Source of the DNA: an uncultured bacterium
GTDB taxonomy: Bacteria > Bacillota_I > Bacilli_A > RF39 > UBA660
NCBI GenBank assembly: GCA_946611605.1
Contig: CAMODU010000003.1
Location: 1-51,438 of the forward strand
Direction: 5' to 3'
DNA: 51,438 bases
Within the stretch, counting starts at the first letter, position 1; every line of letters begins with the position of its first letter. Below are positions 1 to 9,100 of this stretch, one piece after another. The translations under genes and the position numbers were made by a program. The notes below the pieces were generated by a model, which had not been told where the DNA came from, made no database searches, and saw only the letters and a program-made list of their open reading frames with translations.

Positions 1-304
1 ATGGTAACATAGATTGATATGCAGATATTAAGGTACATATATATTTATCTTTTATATATTTACCTAATTCTAATAATTCTTTATTTAGTTTTAAATCTTT
101 AGTAACAATAGATATTATATCTTTTGTCTCACCTTCATATGTATCAAATATATCTAATACAATACCATTTATTATGCTATTACCAAATGGTATTTTAACT
201 TTCATACCTACATCTAATTCGTCTTTAATAGAAGATGGAATATGATAAGTAAATGTATGATCTAATGATTTAACTTTATGTTGTATTAATATATTTGCAT
301 ACAT
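1..304 (-). CDS. priA: Primosomal protein N' (PriA helicase), N-terminal fragment
   Basis: The reading frame starts with ATG at 304 and stays open to the left window edge, so only about 101 residues of a roughly 700-800-aa protein are visible. The translated start (MYANILIQHKV, then SLDHTFTYHIP, VGMKVKIPFGN, INGIVLDI) matches the PriA N-terminal 3'-DNA-binding domain, where the V(P)FG..-GIV pattern is typical. PriA reloads the replicative helicase at stalled forks. A Shine-Dalgarno AGGTGAT sits 5 bases before the ATG. An alternative ATG at 300 is out of frame. The upstream operon ends in a terminator at 336-361, so priA probably has its own promoter in that short gap. The helicase motifs lie outside the window. 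Confidence 0.82.
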   Translation of the reverse strand, partial: MYANILIQHKVKSLDHTFTYHIPSSIKDELDVGMKVKIPFGNSIINGIVLDIFDTYEGETKDIISIVTKDLKLNKELLELGKYIKDKYICTLISAYQSMLP

Positions 305-335
305 AAGTATCACCTATAATTATTATAGCATAAGA

Positions 336-361
336 AAAAGAAGTTATATTTAACTTCTTTT
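336..361 (-). terminator. Rho-independent terminator of the zinc-ribbon membrane-protein operon
   Basis: AAAGAAGTTA (337-346) pairs with TAACTTCTTT (351-360), with one more A-T pair outside, around a 4-base loop. On the minus strand it runs into TTTTTCTT. The TAA stop of the 350-901 gene lies in the loop and stem. Confidence 0.8.
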
Positions 362-901
362 AACTCTTATAAGAGTATCATATAGATATTTAAGATTACT
401 ATCTTCTATATCATCATCGTCATGAGGATATACATATCCAGTTATAATATCTTTAGTATCATTTATTTTAAATACATAGAAATAATATGTTTTATTTTCA
501 TGAGTTATCTTAGCAATAATAATATTATGATCTTCATATTTAACTTCTTTAATACTTGTAACACCATAACTTTCAGATGCGAAGAATTCTCTTAGAAGTT
601 GATAGTCATCATACAAGAAAGATGAATAATCATTATCCTTACTTACTTTTATATCATACATGATATCATCATGTTTGAAATAAAATCTTTCATTATCATC
701 TTCTTCATCAGATTCTTCTTCACCTAAACCAAATTCATCACCAGATTGAAAGCTAAAAGTATAACCTTCATAATCATAGTAATTATATCTAGGAGATGAA
801 TAATAAATACCTATAATTAATAGTAGTAGAAATAATATTAATAGAATAACAAGTGTAAACTTACCTATTTCTACATTTTGAATTCTTTTATATTCCTGCA
901 T
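350..901 (-). CDS. Single-pass membrane protein of unknown function, acidic extracellular domain
   Basis: 183 aa from ATG 901. I do not recognise the family. A hydrophobic helix near residues 14-35 (LVILLILFLLLLIIGIYY) follows a short basic N-terminus, then a Tyr-rich and strongly acidic stretch (EEESDEEDDNE) and a soluble domain with about 90 residues predicted outside. The start is chosen at ATG 901 because GGAG lies 9 bases upstream and the gene then overlaps the previous stop (888-890) by only 14 bases. A longer frame begins at GTG 931 without a Shine-Dalgarno. It is the last gene of an operon with the two zinc-ribbon membrane proteins at 888-4232, which suggests a shared envelope role. 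Confidence 0.7.
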   Translation of the reverse strand: MQEYKRIQNVEIGKFTLVILLILFLLLLIIGIYYSSPRYNYYDYEGYTFSFQSGDEFGLGEEESDEEDDNERFYFKHDDIMYDIKVSKDNDYSSFLYDDYQLLREFFASESYGVTSIKEVKYEDHNIIIAKITHENKTYYFYVFKINDTKDIITGYVYPHDDDDIEDSNLKYLYDTLIRVKRS

Positions 902-2663
902 CTTGAGTTTCTCCATCTTGTGGTTGTACACCTATATAATGTGAAGAGAATACAACACCTAAATTACCAAATTCTTTAATCTTACCTGCTATTGTATTAA
1001 AATCATCAGCAGTCAAGTATTGATAATCTATACTATTACGAGTTATTACATCTATTTTTTGAGGTGTAATATCTTGTATCATTTCAAGGTTTAATTCAAA
1101 GTTATTAGCTATATCATTTTTATATGCAATACCTTTTAAATTATATTTCTTTGTAGTTGTTTGACTCTCTTTAGATGAAGATTTTGAATAAGTAACATTT
1201 AATACTTCTTTATTTTCTAGTTTTAATACAATTTTATAACCAGATCCCTTAGGACTAATAGTTAATAAATGAACTTTATTATCACGAATAATAGGTAAAC
1301 TAATACTAATAAGATTATTCTTAAATGGATCAGTTACGATAGTAATATTTCCATTTATACCTGCTACATTTAATTTTTCAATCTTATCAGACATTGCATC
1401 ATAGAAAGTACTATCATTTCCACCATATAGTTTAACTATTTCTTGATATGCATTCTTATTATCTTTTAAAGAAGATAATATAGATTTATAAATAGCTTTT
1501 ACTTTATCTTCTTTATTTAAACTAATTCTAATTACATTCTTATTATTTTCAAATGTTTGAGTACTTGGTGCATTCTTTAAAGCTTCTTTAACAGCTTTTT
1601 TAAGACCATTTATAATATTCATATAATTAATATCATTTTGAGATATATTATCTATATATCTATCATAATCTTTACTAAATTCTTCTAATCCACCATCATA
1701 TATAGTATTTAATAATTTAAATACAATAAGTTCTTCTGGTTTATCAAATCTAGATTCTATATCATCAAGAACATTTTTAGTATTATTTATATTTGTATAG
1801 AAATATTTAGTATCAAAGTTTTGTAATAATACATATGCTCTTTTACTCTCTAAATATAATTCAGAACTTAATTCTTCATCTATTAATTCACCATTATGAT
1901 TATATTTCTTAACATTAGCTATAACATCTATCTTTTTGTTAGGTAAATCATATCCATATTTACCAGATATATCAAACGATAAGTTTTCATTATTCATAGA
2001 TGATGTATAAGTTAAATTATAATTACCTGAACCATTTTCAATCTTAGAATTATTTAAAGAAGTTGTAAATGAGAATAAACCATCTACTACTTTATCAATT
2101 CTCTTATCAGTAGATTTAAATTGAGTGAAATAGAAGAATCCACCTACACCCATTCCTATTAGAATAATAACAAATAATACTATTATAATAGTTCTTTTTC
2201 TTTTAAGTTTTCTTTCTTCTTCATCTTTATTATGAATAATAGTTGATGCAATTTTCCCACCTGATTTAGTTAAATCTATACTATCAGCTGTAGGATTAGC
2301 ATTAAGGTCTACATTATCCAAATTTAAAGTTGTAGGATCAATATAAGTTGGTTCACTTGCTACGTTAGGTGAAGGTATTGATACATCTTCTCTTTGAGGT
2401 GGTTTAGGCAAATTAGGTTCTGCTGGCACCTCAGTTCTAACTGGAACGCTTGGAGTAACTTCCTCATCCATACTAGGTGGTGATGGAATATTACTAGTTT
2501 GTACAACTTGATCCTTAGGTAACACATAGTTATCTGGAGTATTTGGTAAATCAGTAGTTACTGCTGATTCTACTGGAGTAACTGTAGGTGTTACAGGATT
2601 ATTACAAAATGGACATGTAGTAGATGTATCAGGTATTTCCTGATTACAATTAATACATTTCAT
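888..2663 (-). CDS. Zinc-ribbon, single-pass membrane protein with large extracellular domain
   Basis: 591 aa. The N-terminus carries a rubredoxin-type zinc ribbon (MKCINC at 1-6, then CPFC near 17-20), followed by a long Pro/Thr/Ser/Val-rich disordered linker (about 25-150), a basic patch (KRKR) and one membrane helix at about 157-178. The remaining ~410 residues are predicted outside and are Asn/Lys/Tyr-rich beta-type sequence with no recognised domain. The architecture (cytoplasmic zinc ribbon, membrane helix, external sensor-like part) resembles TcaA/YvbJ-type envelope proteins of Firmicutes, but identity is not established. It is paralogous in layout to the next gene upstream (2679-4232), 15 bases away, with Shine-Dalgarno GGAAG before ATG 2663. 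The stop overlaps the downstream gene. Confidence 0.75.
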   Translation of the reverse strand: MKCINCNQEIPDTSTTCPFCNNPVTPTVTPVESAVTTDLPNTPDNYVLPKDQVVQTSNIPSPPSMDEEVTPSVPVRTEVPAEPNLPKPPQREDVSIPSPNVASEPTYIDPTTLNLDNVDLNANPTADSIDLTKSGGKIASTIIHNKDEEERKLKRKRTIIIVLFVIILIGMGVGGFFYFTQFKSTDKRIDKVVDGLFSFTTSLNNSKIENGSGNYNLTYTSSMNNENLSFDISGKYGYDLPNKKIDVIANVKKYNHNGELIDEELSSELYLESKRAYVLLQNFDTKYFYTNINNTKNVLDDIESRFDKPEELIVFKLLNTIYDGGLEEFSKDYDRYIDNISQNDINYMNIINGLKKAVKEALKNAPSTQTFENNKNVIRISLNKEDKVKAIYKSILSSLKDNKNAYQEIVKLYGGNDSTFYDAMSDKIEKLNVAGINGNITIVTDPFKNNLISISLPIIRDNKVHLLTISPKGSGYKIVLKLENKEVLNVTYSKSSSKESQTTTKKYNLKGIAYKNDIANNFELNLEMIQDITPQKIDVITRNSIDYQYLTADDFNTIAGKIKEFGNLGVVFSSHYIGVQPQDGETQDAGI

Positions 2664-2678
2664 ATTAACACTTCCTTT

Positions 2679-4232
2679 TTATTCAGTTGTTGTTGTATTA
2701 TTTTCTGGTACTTGTACTAATTCTTTAGGACATGTAATAACACGATTTTCATATGTACATTGACAAGTATCGCCTTCAGTACATACACATGATAAATTAG
2801 TATCACATTTAGATTTAAATATAGTTTTTAAATCATCTATCCAATCTATTCTATCAGTATAAACTTTTACATTACTCTTAATTGTATTAATTTCTTCATT
2901 TGTAAAATCTCTTATACTCTTAACATTTTCAAATTCTTTAGCTTTAACTACAGGATTAATATCCTTAGTTAATTCTATATTAATAGTAATAATATCATCA
3001 TTATTTTTAATATCTATATTATATGTTCTTGTTAACACTTCATTCATAGTAGTATCAATTCTATTAATATTAACTGATGTTATTGTTTGGCCATCTTTAA
3101 CATATGAATAAGATAATTTATTCTTATCTAAATCAAATGTATAAATACCATCATCATCTTGAGTTCTATCAAATTCAACACGATATACATCTTTACCTTT
3201 ATAATAAAGATTAATATATGTAACTTTACCATTATCAACACTGAATTGATGTTCATATGTAGTTCTATAACTATTTAATAAATTTTCTACATCTCCCATC
3301 TTCTTACCAATTACCTTAGCGTATTCAGTAGTAAAATTACTATCATCTGCAAGTTCAGTAAAGAATAGATTAACAAATTTTCTCTTAGTTATATAATCTA
3401 ATTTTAACACTTTCTTTTTAACATCAAATGATTTACCCATAGTATTTATATTTACTTTCTTTTCTTCAGTAAATGTCATGTTTTTAAGTGCATAGTTAGT
3501 TGCATCTCTTATACCATCTACTAATGAATTTAAATCATATTGTTTAGATGTTAAGAATCCTGTTTCATCTTCATATGGTAATAATATTACATTAGTAAAT
3601 ATATTATTAGATGAGAAATATAATTCATTATTCTTGCCATATAATTCCATTCCAAGAGTTTGATCACCAACTATAACTCCACCATTTTCTTTTTCAGGAT
3701 CTTTCAAATCAGCTGTTATATCAATTAACTTCTTAGATAAGTCATATTGGTATTTACCTCTAAACTCTTTAGTCTTTTCATTATTGATAGTATATACAAG
3801 TTTATATGAACCAGAATTCTTAGCATCTGATGATGTAAAGTTATCTGATATATATTCATATACTTTATCAACAACACCTGTATAGTATTTATATGAATCA
3901 ATTGTTGGTTCTTTAAACATATTTAAAATAACAAATAATATAACAAAGAATACCAATACACCTATTATAGGTATTAATATTTTCTTTCTTTGTTTAGGTT
4001 CTTGAAAATATGTTTTTAATGTATTATGTTCTTCATCAAATGAAGTATTTTGATTTAAATCTCCAAAGTTTAATTCATCATTATTAGATGTAGATTGGAA
4101 AGATGTATTAATAGTTGCTAAAGAATCTTCTGTACTTGCTACTTCTTCTGTATCATGTTTTATAGCAGTATAACAAAATGGACATACTTGCGAAGTTACA
4201 GGGATTTCTTTACCGCATGTACTACATTTCAT
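2679..4232 (-). CDS. Zinc-ribbon, single-pass membrane protein with Cys-rich C-terminal tail
   Basis: 517 aa, first gene of the operon. Zinc ribbon at the N-terminus (MKCSTC, then CPFC at about 17-20), short acidic linker, basic KQRKK, membrane helix at about 82-106, then ~400 external residues. It shares its plan and the phrase 'DLSKKLIDITADLK/DLPNKKIDVIANVK' with the gene at 888-2663, so the two are probably ancient paralogues. It differs in a C-terminal tail (about 476-501) with six cysteines in CxC spacing (CVC, CQC), ending in a Thr run. Because the tail is predicted extracellular it could form disulfides or bind metal. Shine-Dalgarno GGAGAG before ATG 4232; promoter at 4258-4286. Confidence 0.75.
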   Translation of the reverse strand: MKCSTCGKEIPVTSQVCPFCYTAIKHDTEEVASTEDSLATINTSFQSTSNNDELNFGDLNQNTSFDEEHNTLKTYFQEPKQRKKILIPIIGVLVFFVILFVILNMFKEPTIDSYKYYTGVVDKVYEYISDNFTSSDAKNSGSYKLVYTINNEKTKEFRGKYQYDLSKKLIDITADLKDPEKENGGVIVGDQTLGMELYGKNNELYFSSNNIFTNVILLPYEDETGFLTSKQYDLNSLVDGIRDATNYALKNMTFTEEKKVNINTMGKSFDVKKKVLKLDYITKRKFVNLFFTELADDSNFTTEYAKVIGKKMGDVENLLNSYRTTYEHQFSVDNGKVTYINLYYKGKDVYRVEFDRTQDDDGIYTFDLDKNKLSYSYVKDGQTITSVNINRIDTTMNEVLTRTYNIDIKNNDDIITINIELTKDINPVVKAKEFENVKSIRDFTNEEINTIKSNVKVYTDRIDWIDDLKTIFKSKCDTNLSCVCTEGDTCQCTYENRVITCPKELVQVPENNTTTTE

Positions 4233-4246
4233 AGATCACACTCTCC

Positions 4247-4270
4247 TATCATATATAAGTATATATGATA
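4247..4270. repeat. Perfect 10-bp inverted repeat over the zinc-ribbon operon promoter
   Basis: TATCATATAT (4247-4256) and ATATATGATA (4261-4270) are exact reverse complements around AAGT. The repeat covers the -10 box (4258-4263) of the leftward operon and its leader, so it could be an operator or a 5'-UTR hairpin. AT-rich sequence makes chance occurrence possible. Confidence 0.55.
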
Positions 4271-4286
4271 AGAAGAAAAAACTCAA
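4258..4286 (-). promoter_or_regulatory. Sigma-A-type promoter of the zinc-ribbon operon
   Basis: On the minus strand TTGAGT (4281-4286) and TATACT (4258-4263) are separated by 17 bases, 26 bases before ATG 4232. Confidence 0.65.
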
Positions 4287-4316
4287 TAATATAATGGCAA
4301 AATGAATATTTATCAA

Positions 4317-4345
4317 TTGACTATTACGAACGTTTGTATTATATT
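4317..4345 (+). promoter_or_regulatory. Promoter of the Y-family polymerase operon
   Basis: TTGACT (4317-4322), a 17-base spacer, then TATATT (4340-4345), 16 bases before ATG 4362. The spacer contains a LexA-like box. Confidence 0.7.
4327..4340 (+). promoter_or_regulatory. Putative LexA (SOS) box
   Basis: CGAACGTTTGTATT sits in the -35/-10 spacer. Against the Bacillus consensus CGAACRNRYGTTYC it keeps the CGAAC half and GT of the other half, missing three positions. Placement inside the promoter of an SOS-type polymerase supports it; the degenerate right half is against it. Confidence 0.45.
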
Positions 4346-4361
4346 AATATTGGTGATAGAA

Positions 4362-5621
4362 ATGGATAGAATTAATAGATCAATTATCTGTATTGATTTA
4401 AAATCTTTCTTTGCTTCATGTGAATGTGTAGTAAGAAATTTAGATCCATTTACTACTCCACTTGTGGTAGCAGATCCTTCTCAAAAAGGAGCTTTAACAT
4501 TAGCTATTACACCTTATTTAAAAGCAAAAGGTATTAAATCTAGAGGTAGAGTCTATGAAATACCTGAAGAGTTAAATATCATTAAAATACCCCCTCATAT
4601 GAGGTTATATCAAAAGATGAGTAAAGATGTTATTAATACTTATTTAGAATTTGTATCTATAGATGATATTCATATATATTCTATAGATGAATGTTTCTTA
4701 GATGTAACTAATTATTTAAAGATGTATAAAATGAATGCATATGAATTAGCTAAAGTAATAATTAAGAAAGTATATGATAATACTAAATTAACTGTTACAG
4801 CTGGAATAGGACCTAATATGTTATTAGCTAAGGTTGCTATGGATATAGAAGCTAAACATGTTAAAGATAATATCGCTATTTGGACATATGATGATATAAA
4901 AACTAAATTATGGGCTATTACTCCACTTTCTAAGATGTGGGGAATTGGAATAAATATGGAAAAACATTTAAATGATTTAGGTTTATATTCTGTAGGAGAT
5001 ATAGCTAAATATGATATTAATAAACTAATTAAAAGATTTGGTGTTATGGGCGAAGAACTTTGGTATCATGCAAATGGTATAGATAATACATTAGTTAAAG
5101 ATGCTAATAAAGATGATGCTAAAGAAAAATCATTTTCTAGAAGCCAAGTATTATTTCAAGACTACTATGGATATAATATACCTATTATCTTATATGAAAC
5201 ATGTAATATCTTAGCAAGAACTTTAAGAAATAATAAAGTGAGAACTTCATTAATAGGATTAGGTATTAAATATAATAAACATATAGGTGGAGGTTTTTAT
5301 CATTCTATGAAAATAGATGATAAACTCGATAATGAAAATAAAATATATGACTATGTTATGTATATGTTTGATAGATATTATAAAAATAATTATCCAATTA
5401 GAATGATAAATATATCTGTAGGTAAATTATCATTCAATAATGAATATCAAATAAATATATTTGAAGATTTTGATAAATTAAAAGAGGAAAAGAATATGGA
5501 TATAGCTATAGATCAAATAAAAGATAGATTTGGTCCTAATTCATTATTAAAAGGTTCTTCTTTACTATCAGATTCAACTATAAGAGAAAGAAATGGTAAG
5601 ATTGGAGGTCATAGAGCATGA
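4362..5621 (+). CDS. Y-family DNA polymerase, UvrX/YqjW/UmuC type
   Basis: 419 aa translesion polymerase acting at damaged template. Catalytic motifs are intact: CIDLKSFFASCE with Asp12 near the start and YSIDE with Asp109 and Glu110. The CIDLKSFFASCE form, with Cys-Glu after the Phe pair, is the UvrX/YqjW branch rather than DinB. A helix-hairpin-helix thumb (TPLSKMWGIG...LNDLGLYSVGDIAKYD) and little-finger region follow. The frame is open 60 bases further upstream, but ATG 4362 is preferred: it has GGTGAT 4 bases upstream and begins directly with the conserved SIICIDLKSFF. The stop overlaps the YolD-like gene by ATGA, so the two are translationally coupled. A LexA-like box in the promoter suggests SOS induction. 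Confidence 0.9.
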   Translation: MDRINRSIICIDLKSFFASCECVVRNLDPFTTPLVVADPSQKGALTLAITPYLKAKGIKSRGRVYEIPEELNIIKIPPHMRLYQKMSKDVINTYLEFVSIDDIHIYSIDECFLDVTNYLKMYKMNAYELAKVIIKKVYDNTKLTVTAGIGPNMLLAKVAMDIEAKHVKDNIAIWTYDDIKTKLWAITPLSKMWGIGINMEKHLNDLGLYSVGDIAKYDINKLIKRFGVMGEELWYHANGIDNTLVKDANKDDAKEKSFSRSQVLFQDYYGYNIPIILYETCNILARTLRNNKVRTSLIGLGIKYNKHIGGGFYHSMKIDDKLDNENKIYDYVMYMFDRYYKNNYPIRMINISVGKLSFNNEYQINIFEDFDKLKEEKNMDIAIDQIKDRFGPNSLLKGSSLLSDSTIRERNGKIGGHRA

Positions 5622-5908
5622 GTTGGGCTCCTTTTAATTCAGTTATAAATAATCATGATATTATGAATGATATTAAAGAAAAAGAAGCATATATTAATAG
5701 ACCTTTATATACAGATGAGCAATTAGAAGAATTAGAATACAAAATCATTAATGCTTACACTTCTCAAGATATTATTAATATATATTATTATCATAATCAT
5801 TCATGTATATGTATAAAAGGTATTATAAACAAAATTGATTCAGTATATAAAAGAATTAATATAAATAATACACATATTAATTTCTTTGATATTATAGAAA
5901 TTAAATAG
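5618..5908 (+). CDS. YolD-like protein
   Basis: 96 aa. The pattern WAPFNSV near the N-terminus, LTDEQLEELE-like helix (PLYTDEQLEELEYKI) and C-terminal beta elements (IKGIINKIDS...ININNTHINFFDIIEI) fit the YolD-like family (PF08863), small proteins that in Bacillus are encoded beside UvrX/YqjW polymerases and are thought to work like UmuD or as polymerase accessory factors. The four-base ATGA overlap with the polymerase stop is the same coupling. Function is assigned from neighbourhood and family; the biochemistry is not known. Confidence 0.8.
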   Translation: MSWAPFNSVINNHDIMNDIKEKEAYINRPLYTDEQLEELEYKIINAYTSQDIINIYYYHNHSCICIKGIINKIDSVYKRININNTHINFFDIIEIK

Positions 5909-5931
5909 GAAGGCATCCCCTTCTTATTTTT
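5907..5931 (+). terminator. Terminator of the polymerase-yolD operon
   Basis: AGGAAGG (5907-5913) pairs with CCTTCTT (5919-5925, one G-T pair) around CATCC, followed by ATTTTTA. The stem starts at the last base pair of the TAG stop. Confidence 0.7.
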
Positions 5932-5942
5932 ATGCACAAAAA

Positions 5943-5961
5943 AACTAACAATCTGTTAGTT
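5943..5961 (-). terminator. Terminator downstream of tRNA-Ala
   Basis: AACTAACA (5943-5950) and TGTTAGTT (5954-5961) form a perfect 8-bp stem with a 3-base loop; on the minus strand it is followed by seven T. Confidence 0.8.
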
Positions 5962-5973
5962 CGAATATATATA

Positions 5974-6000
5974 AACTTATTATTCTAGAAATAATAAGTT
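5974..6000 (-). terminator. Second hairpin between tRNA-Ala and its terminator
   Basis: AACTTATTATT (5974-5984) and AATAATAAGTT (5990-6000) give an exact 11-bp stem around CTAGA, 9 bases past the tRNA 3' end. The following minus-strand sequence is TATATATATTC, with no T run, so it may be a processing or stability hairpin rather than a terminator. Confidence 0.5.
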
Positions 6001-6009
6001 GTTGTTAAA

Positions 6010-6086
6010 TGGTGGAGAATAAGGGACTCGAACCCTTGACCCCCTGCGTGCAGGGCAGGTGCTCTAGCCAACTGAGCTAATTCCCC
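6010..6086 (-). tRNA. tRNA-Ala (anticodon TGC)
   Basis: 77 nt including encoded CCA. Acceptor stem GGGGAAT/ATTCTCC contains the alanine identity pair G3-U70; discriminator is A. The anticodon stem CCTGC/GCAGG carries loop CCTGCAC, giving anticodon TGC. D arm GCTC/GAGC and T arm AAGGG/CCCTT with TTCGAGT loop are complete. It stands alone with its own promoter and terminator. Confidence 0.97.
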
Positions 6087-6098
6087 AGGACAAGAATA

Positions 6099-6127
6099 AT
6101 TGTAGCAAATTATAATATATAAGTCAA
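6099..6127 (-). promoter_or_regulatory. Promoter of tRNA-Ala
   Basis: On the minus strand TTGACT (6122-6127) and TACAAT (6099-6104) are spaced by 17 bases, 12 bases before the mature tRNA 5' end. Confidence 0.75.
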
Positions 6128-6135
6128 GAAAATAA

Positions 6136-6163
6136 AAAAGGAAATAATCATTTATTTCCTTTT
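6136..6163 (-). terminator. Terminator of the giant surface-protein gene
   Basis: AAAAGGAAATAA (6136-6147) and TTATTTCCTTTT (6152-6163) form an uninterrupted 12-bp stem with loop TCAT, six bases after the stop codon, followed on the minus strand by TATTTTC. Confidence 0.8.
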
Positions 6164-6169
6164 ATTATA

Positions 6170-9100
6170 TTATTCAGCTACAGTAGTAGTTTCAGTAGTT
6201 GTAGTTTCTTTAGTAGTTGTTGTACTAGTTGTTGTTGTAGAAGTAGATGTAGTTGTAGTTGGTTCTTCAACTTCTTCTTCTTCTCCATATCTAGTTATAG
6301 TATATGAACTTGAAGATATAACATCACCTATTTCATCAACTACTCTAGCAATAACTGTACAATTCTTATCAACATTTATAGATTTAGTATATTCAATCCA
6401 TGTATTACCAAAGTCTAATGAGTATTCATTTTTATATCCTTCTTTATAAGTTATATCAAATTTACTATTAGCCTTATCAAATAATATATTAGGTAAGTAA
6501 GATTTGATGAAATCAACACCCTTACCAAGTACACTATTAGCTCTAGAACCTAAAGTTCCGTTATTAAATGCACCTAAATCTTGAGAAATAACATCTCTTA
6601 AATCATAGTATTGGTTATTTCTAATAGATCCGATATTAACTGTACCGTTACCACCGTTACCACCGTATCTAGCTCCACTACCACCAGAACCACCATTAAC
6701 ATTTGTAGTTCCTAAGTATTGATTATATGCTGAGTCAGTATCAATGCCTGAAATTTTATCAACATTGATTTCTTTGAAGAATATATTAATAGAACCAGCT
6801 CCAGATCCGGCTCCACCGGAACCACCATAACCGGCACCGTTACCACCATTTTTACCTCTAGAAGTGATATTACCATTATTAGTATATTTATTTGAATATA
6901 TGATTAATAATCCACCAGTACCATTTTGACCTAAATTACATCTATAATTACATGTTGATGGGTTACCGGCTCCACCACCAACAGCGTGTTCGTCATTATA
7001 CCAACCTTGGCCATAACCTCCAGCGCCACCAACAGACGATCCGTTTGGAACACCAAATTCAGTGTTTCCTCCACCTCCGGCACCACCAGAGTAGCTTGTT
7101 GCAGCTCCACCAGCACTTGCGACACCATCTTTCATGTTATAGAATCCTCCGGATCCACCACCAGCTAACGCACGTTTAGCAGCAGTATTACCAGCGTTTC
7201 CGTCACGACCTCTAGAGCCACTTGTTGTAGCAGTTGCTCCTGCACCACCAACAGCAGGAATCATTTCATAATCATTTGTAGATGCATTTTTCCATAAATA
7301 TACATTTTGACCATATGCATATGCACCATGAGAATTATCAATAGTACCGTTGTTAATTAATTCACCAGTAACGTATAACATAAATCCTTTTGGCCCACCA
7401 TAAGTTGTGTTAAAAGTTGGCCCAACTGTAACGCCTTGTTCAATAGTATAATTACCATTTACTTTTACAATTACCATACGTTTAGCCATTTGATATTCTT
7501 CAGTTCCAGAAGCTGCATCGTCAAGCGAACCATATTGTGTATTTTGAGTAATTGTTTGATTACCATTTAATACAATTAAGTGAACTGGGTAATCTACAGT
7601 TGTAGTACCATTATTTACTCTAAAATTGAATAATCCGGTTCTTAAATCATCAGCTTCTAATATTTTAAATATACTTTCACCAACTCTGTTATTATAATTA
7701 GCTTCATTTAATTTATCTTCAGCAAATTGTAGTAAATCAACGTATTGATTCTTAACAATAGCACCAATATTAACTGTACCAGCACCACCATTACCTCCAC
7801 CAGAAGATCCGCCTGAACCACCAGAACCACCATAAGTATAATTAGTTCCTAATTGGTTCTTGTAAATTAAAGCAGCTGTCGGACCAATATCTAATACATT
7901 ATCAATTTCCTTGAAGAATATATTGATTGATCCACCACCAGAACCAGCACCACCAGCACCAGAACCAGCACCGTTACCACCGTTATATCCTCTAGCAGAT
8001 ACAGTACCTTTATTTGTGAAATAATTTGCGTATATTACTAGCATTCCGCCAGTGCCATTTTGGCCTAAATTACATCTATAATTACATGTTGAAGGATTAC
8101 CAGCTCCACCACCAACGGCTTGTCCCCAGTCATACCAACCTTGGCCATAACCACCGGCACCACCAACAGATGATCCATCTGGAACACCGAATTCGGTGTT
8201 TCCACCACCTCCGGCACCACCAGAGTAACTTGTAGCGGAACCACCATTACTAGCAACACCAGATTTGTAATTATTAAATCCTCCGGCACCACCGCCGCCT
8301 AATGAACGTTTGGATACAGTAGAACCAGCTTTACCATTGCTACCTCTATTTCTACTTGTAACTTTTGGACCACCAGCTCCACCAACAGCAGGAATATATT
8401 CGTAATCACTTGTTTTGCTATTCTTCCATAGATATACGTCTTGACCAGGAGAATATGCTCCGTGTGAATTATCTATAGTACCATTATTAGTTAATCTGCC
8501 AGTAACATATAATATAAATCCTTTTGGCCCACCATATGCAGAATATATAGGTCCTACAGTAACGCCAGAATTAACTGTATAGTCACCATTTACTCTAACA
8601 ATAACCATATTCTTAGCATATGCAGAAGCTGTTCCTATATCTTTATTATCACCGTATTGTGTATTTTCAGTTATAGTTTGATCACCGTTTTTTACAATTA
8701 AGTGAACAGGATATGTTTCTTGTTTAACTTTAAATATATATTGTCCTTCAGTCAAATTAGAATTATCTTGTACAATTCCAAGAATTGAATCTCCTGATAC
8801 AACTCTAACAAGTGATAGGAATTCTATTTCATAAACCTTCAATTCAGTACTTCCGGCAACAATTTCAATTTTTGTTACACCGGCGTCAAGAGTGATATTT
8901 GTATCACTGCTAAGAGTTACTTCACTAGTCTTAGTACCATTTAATCCATATATATAAACTTTTGCTTCACCTTGAGATGATGATCTAACTAGTATTTGTT
9001 TATATGTGCCATCATCTTCAACGTCTAATCTCTTTCTATTATTAGCCGGAATAGAATCATACGTTTCATTATTATGATCATAAGCAGGATTTAGTAATGC

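Noticed and set aside
6952-8292. Open frames on both strands (60-85 codons) inside the Gly-rich part of the giant gene
   Set aside because: Shadows of the GGN-rich coding frame: proteins are His/Leu/Arg-rich, lack Shine-Dalgarno and repeat because the gene repeats.
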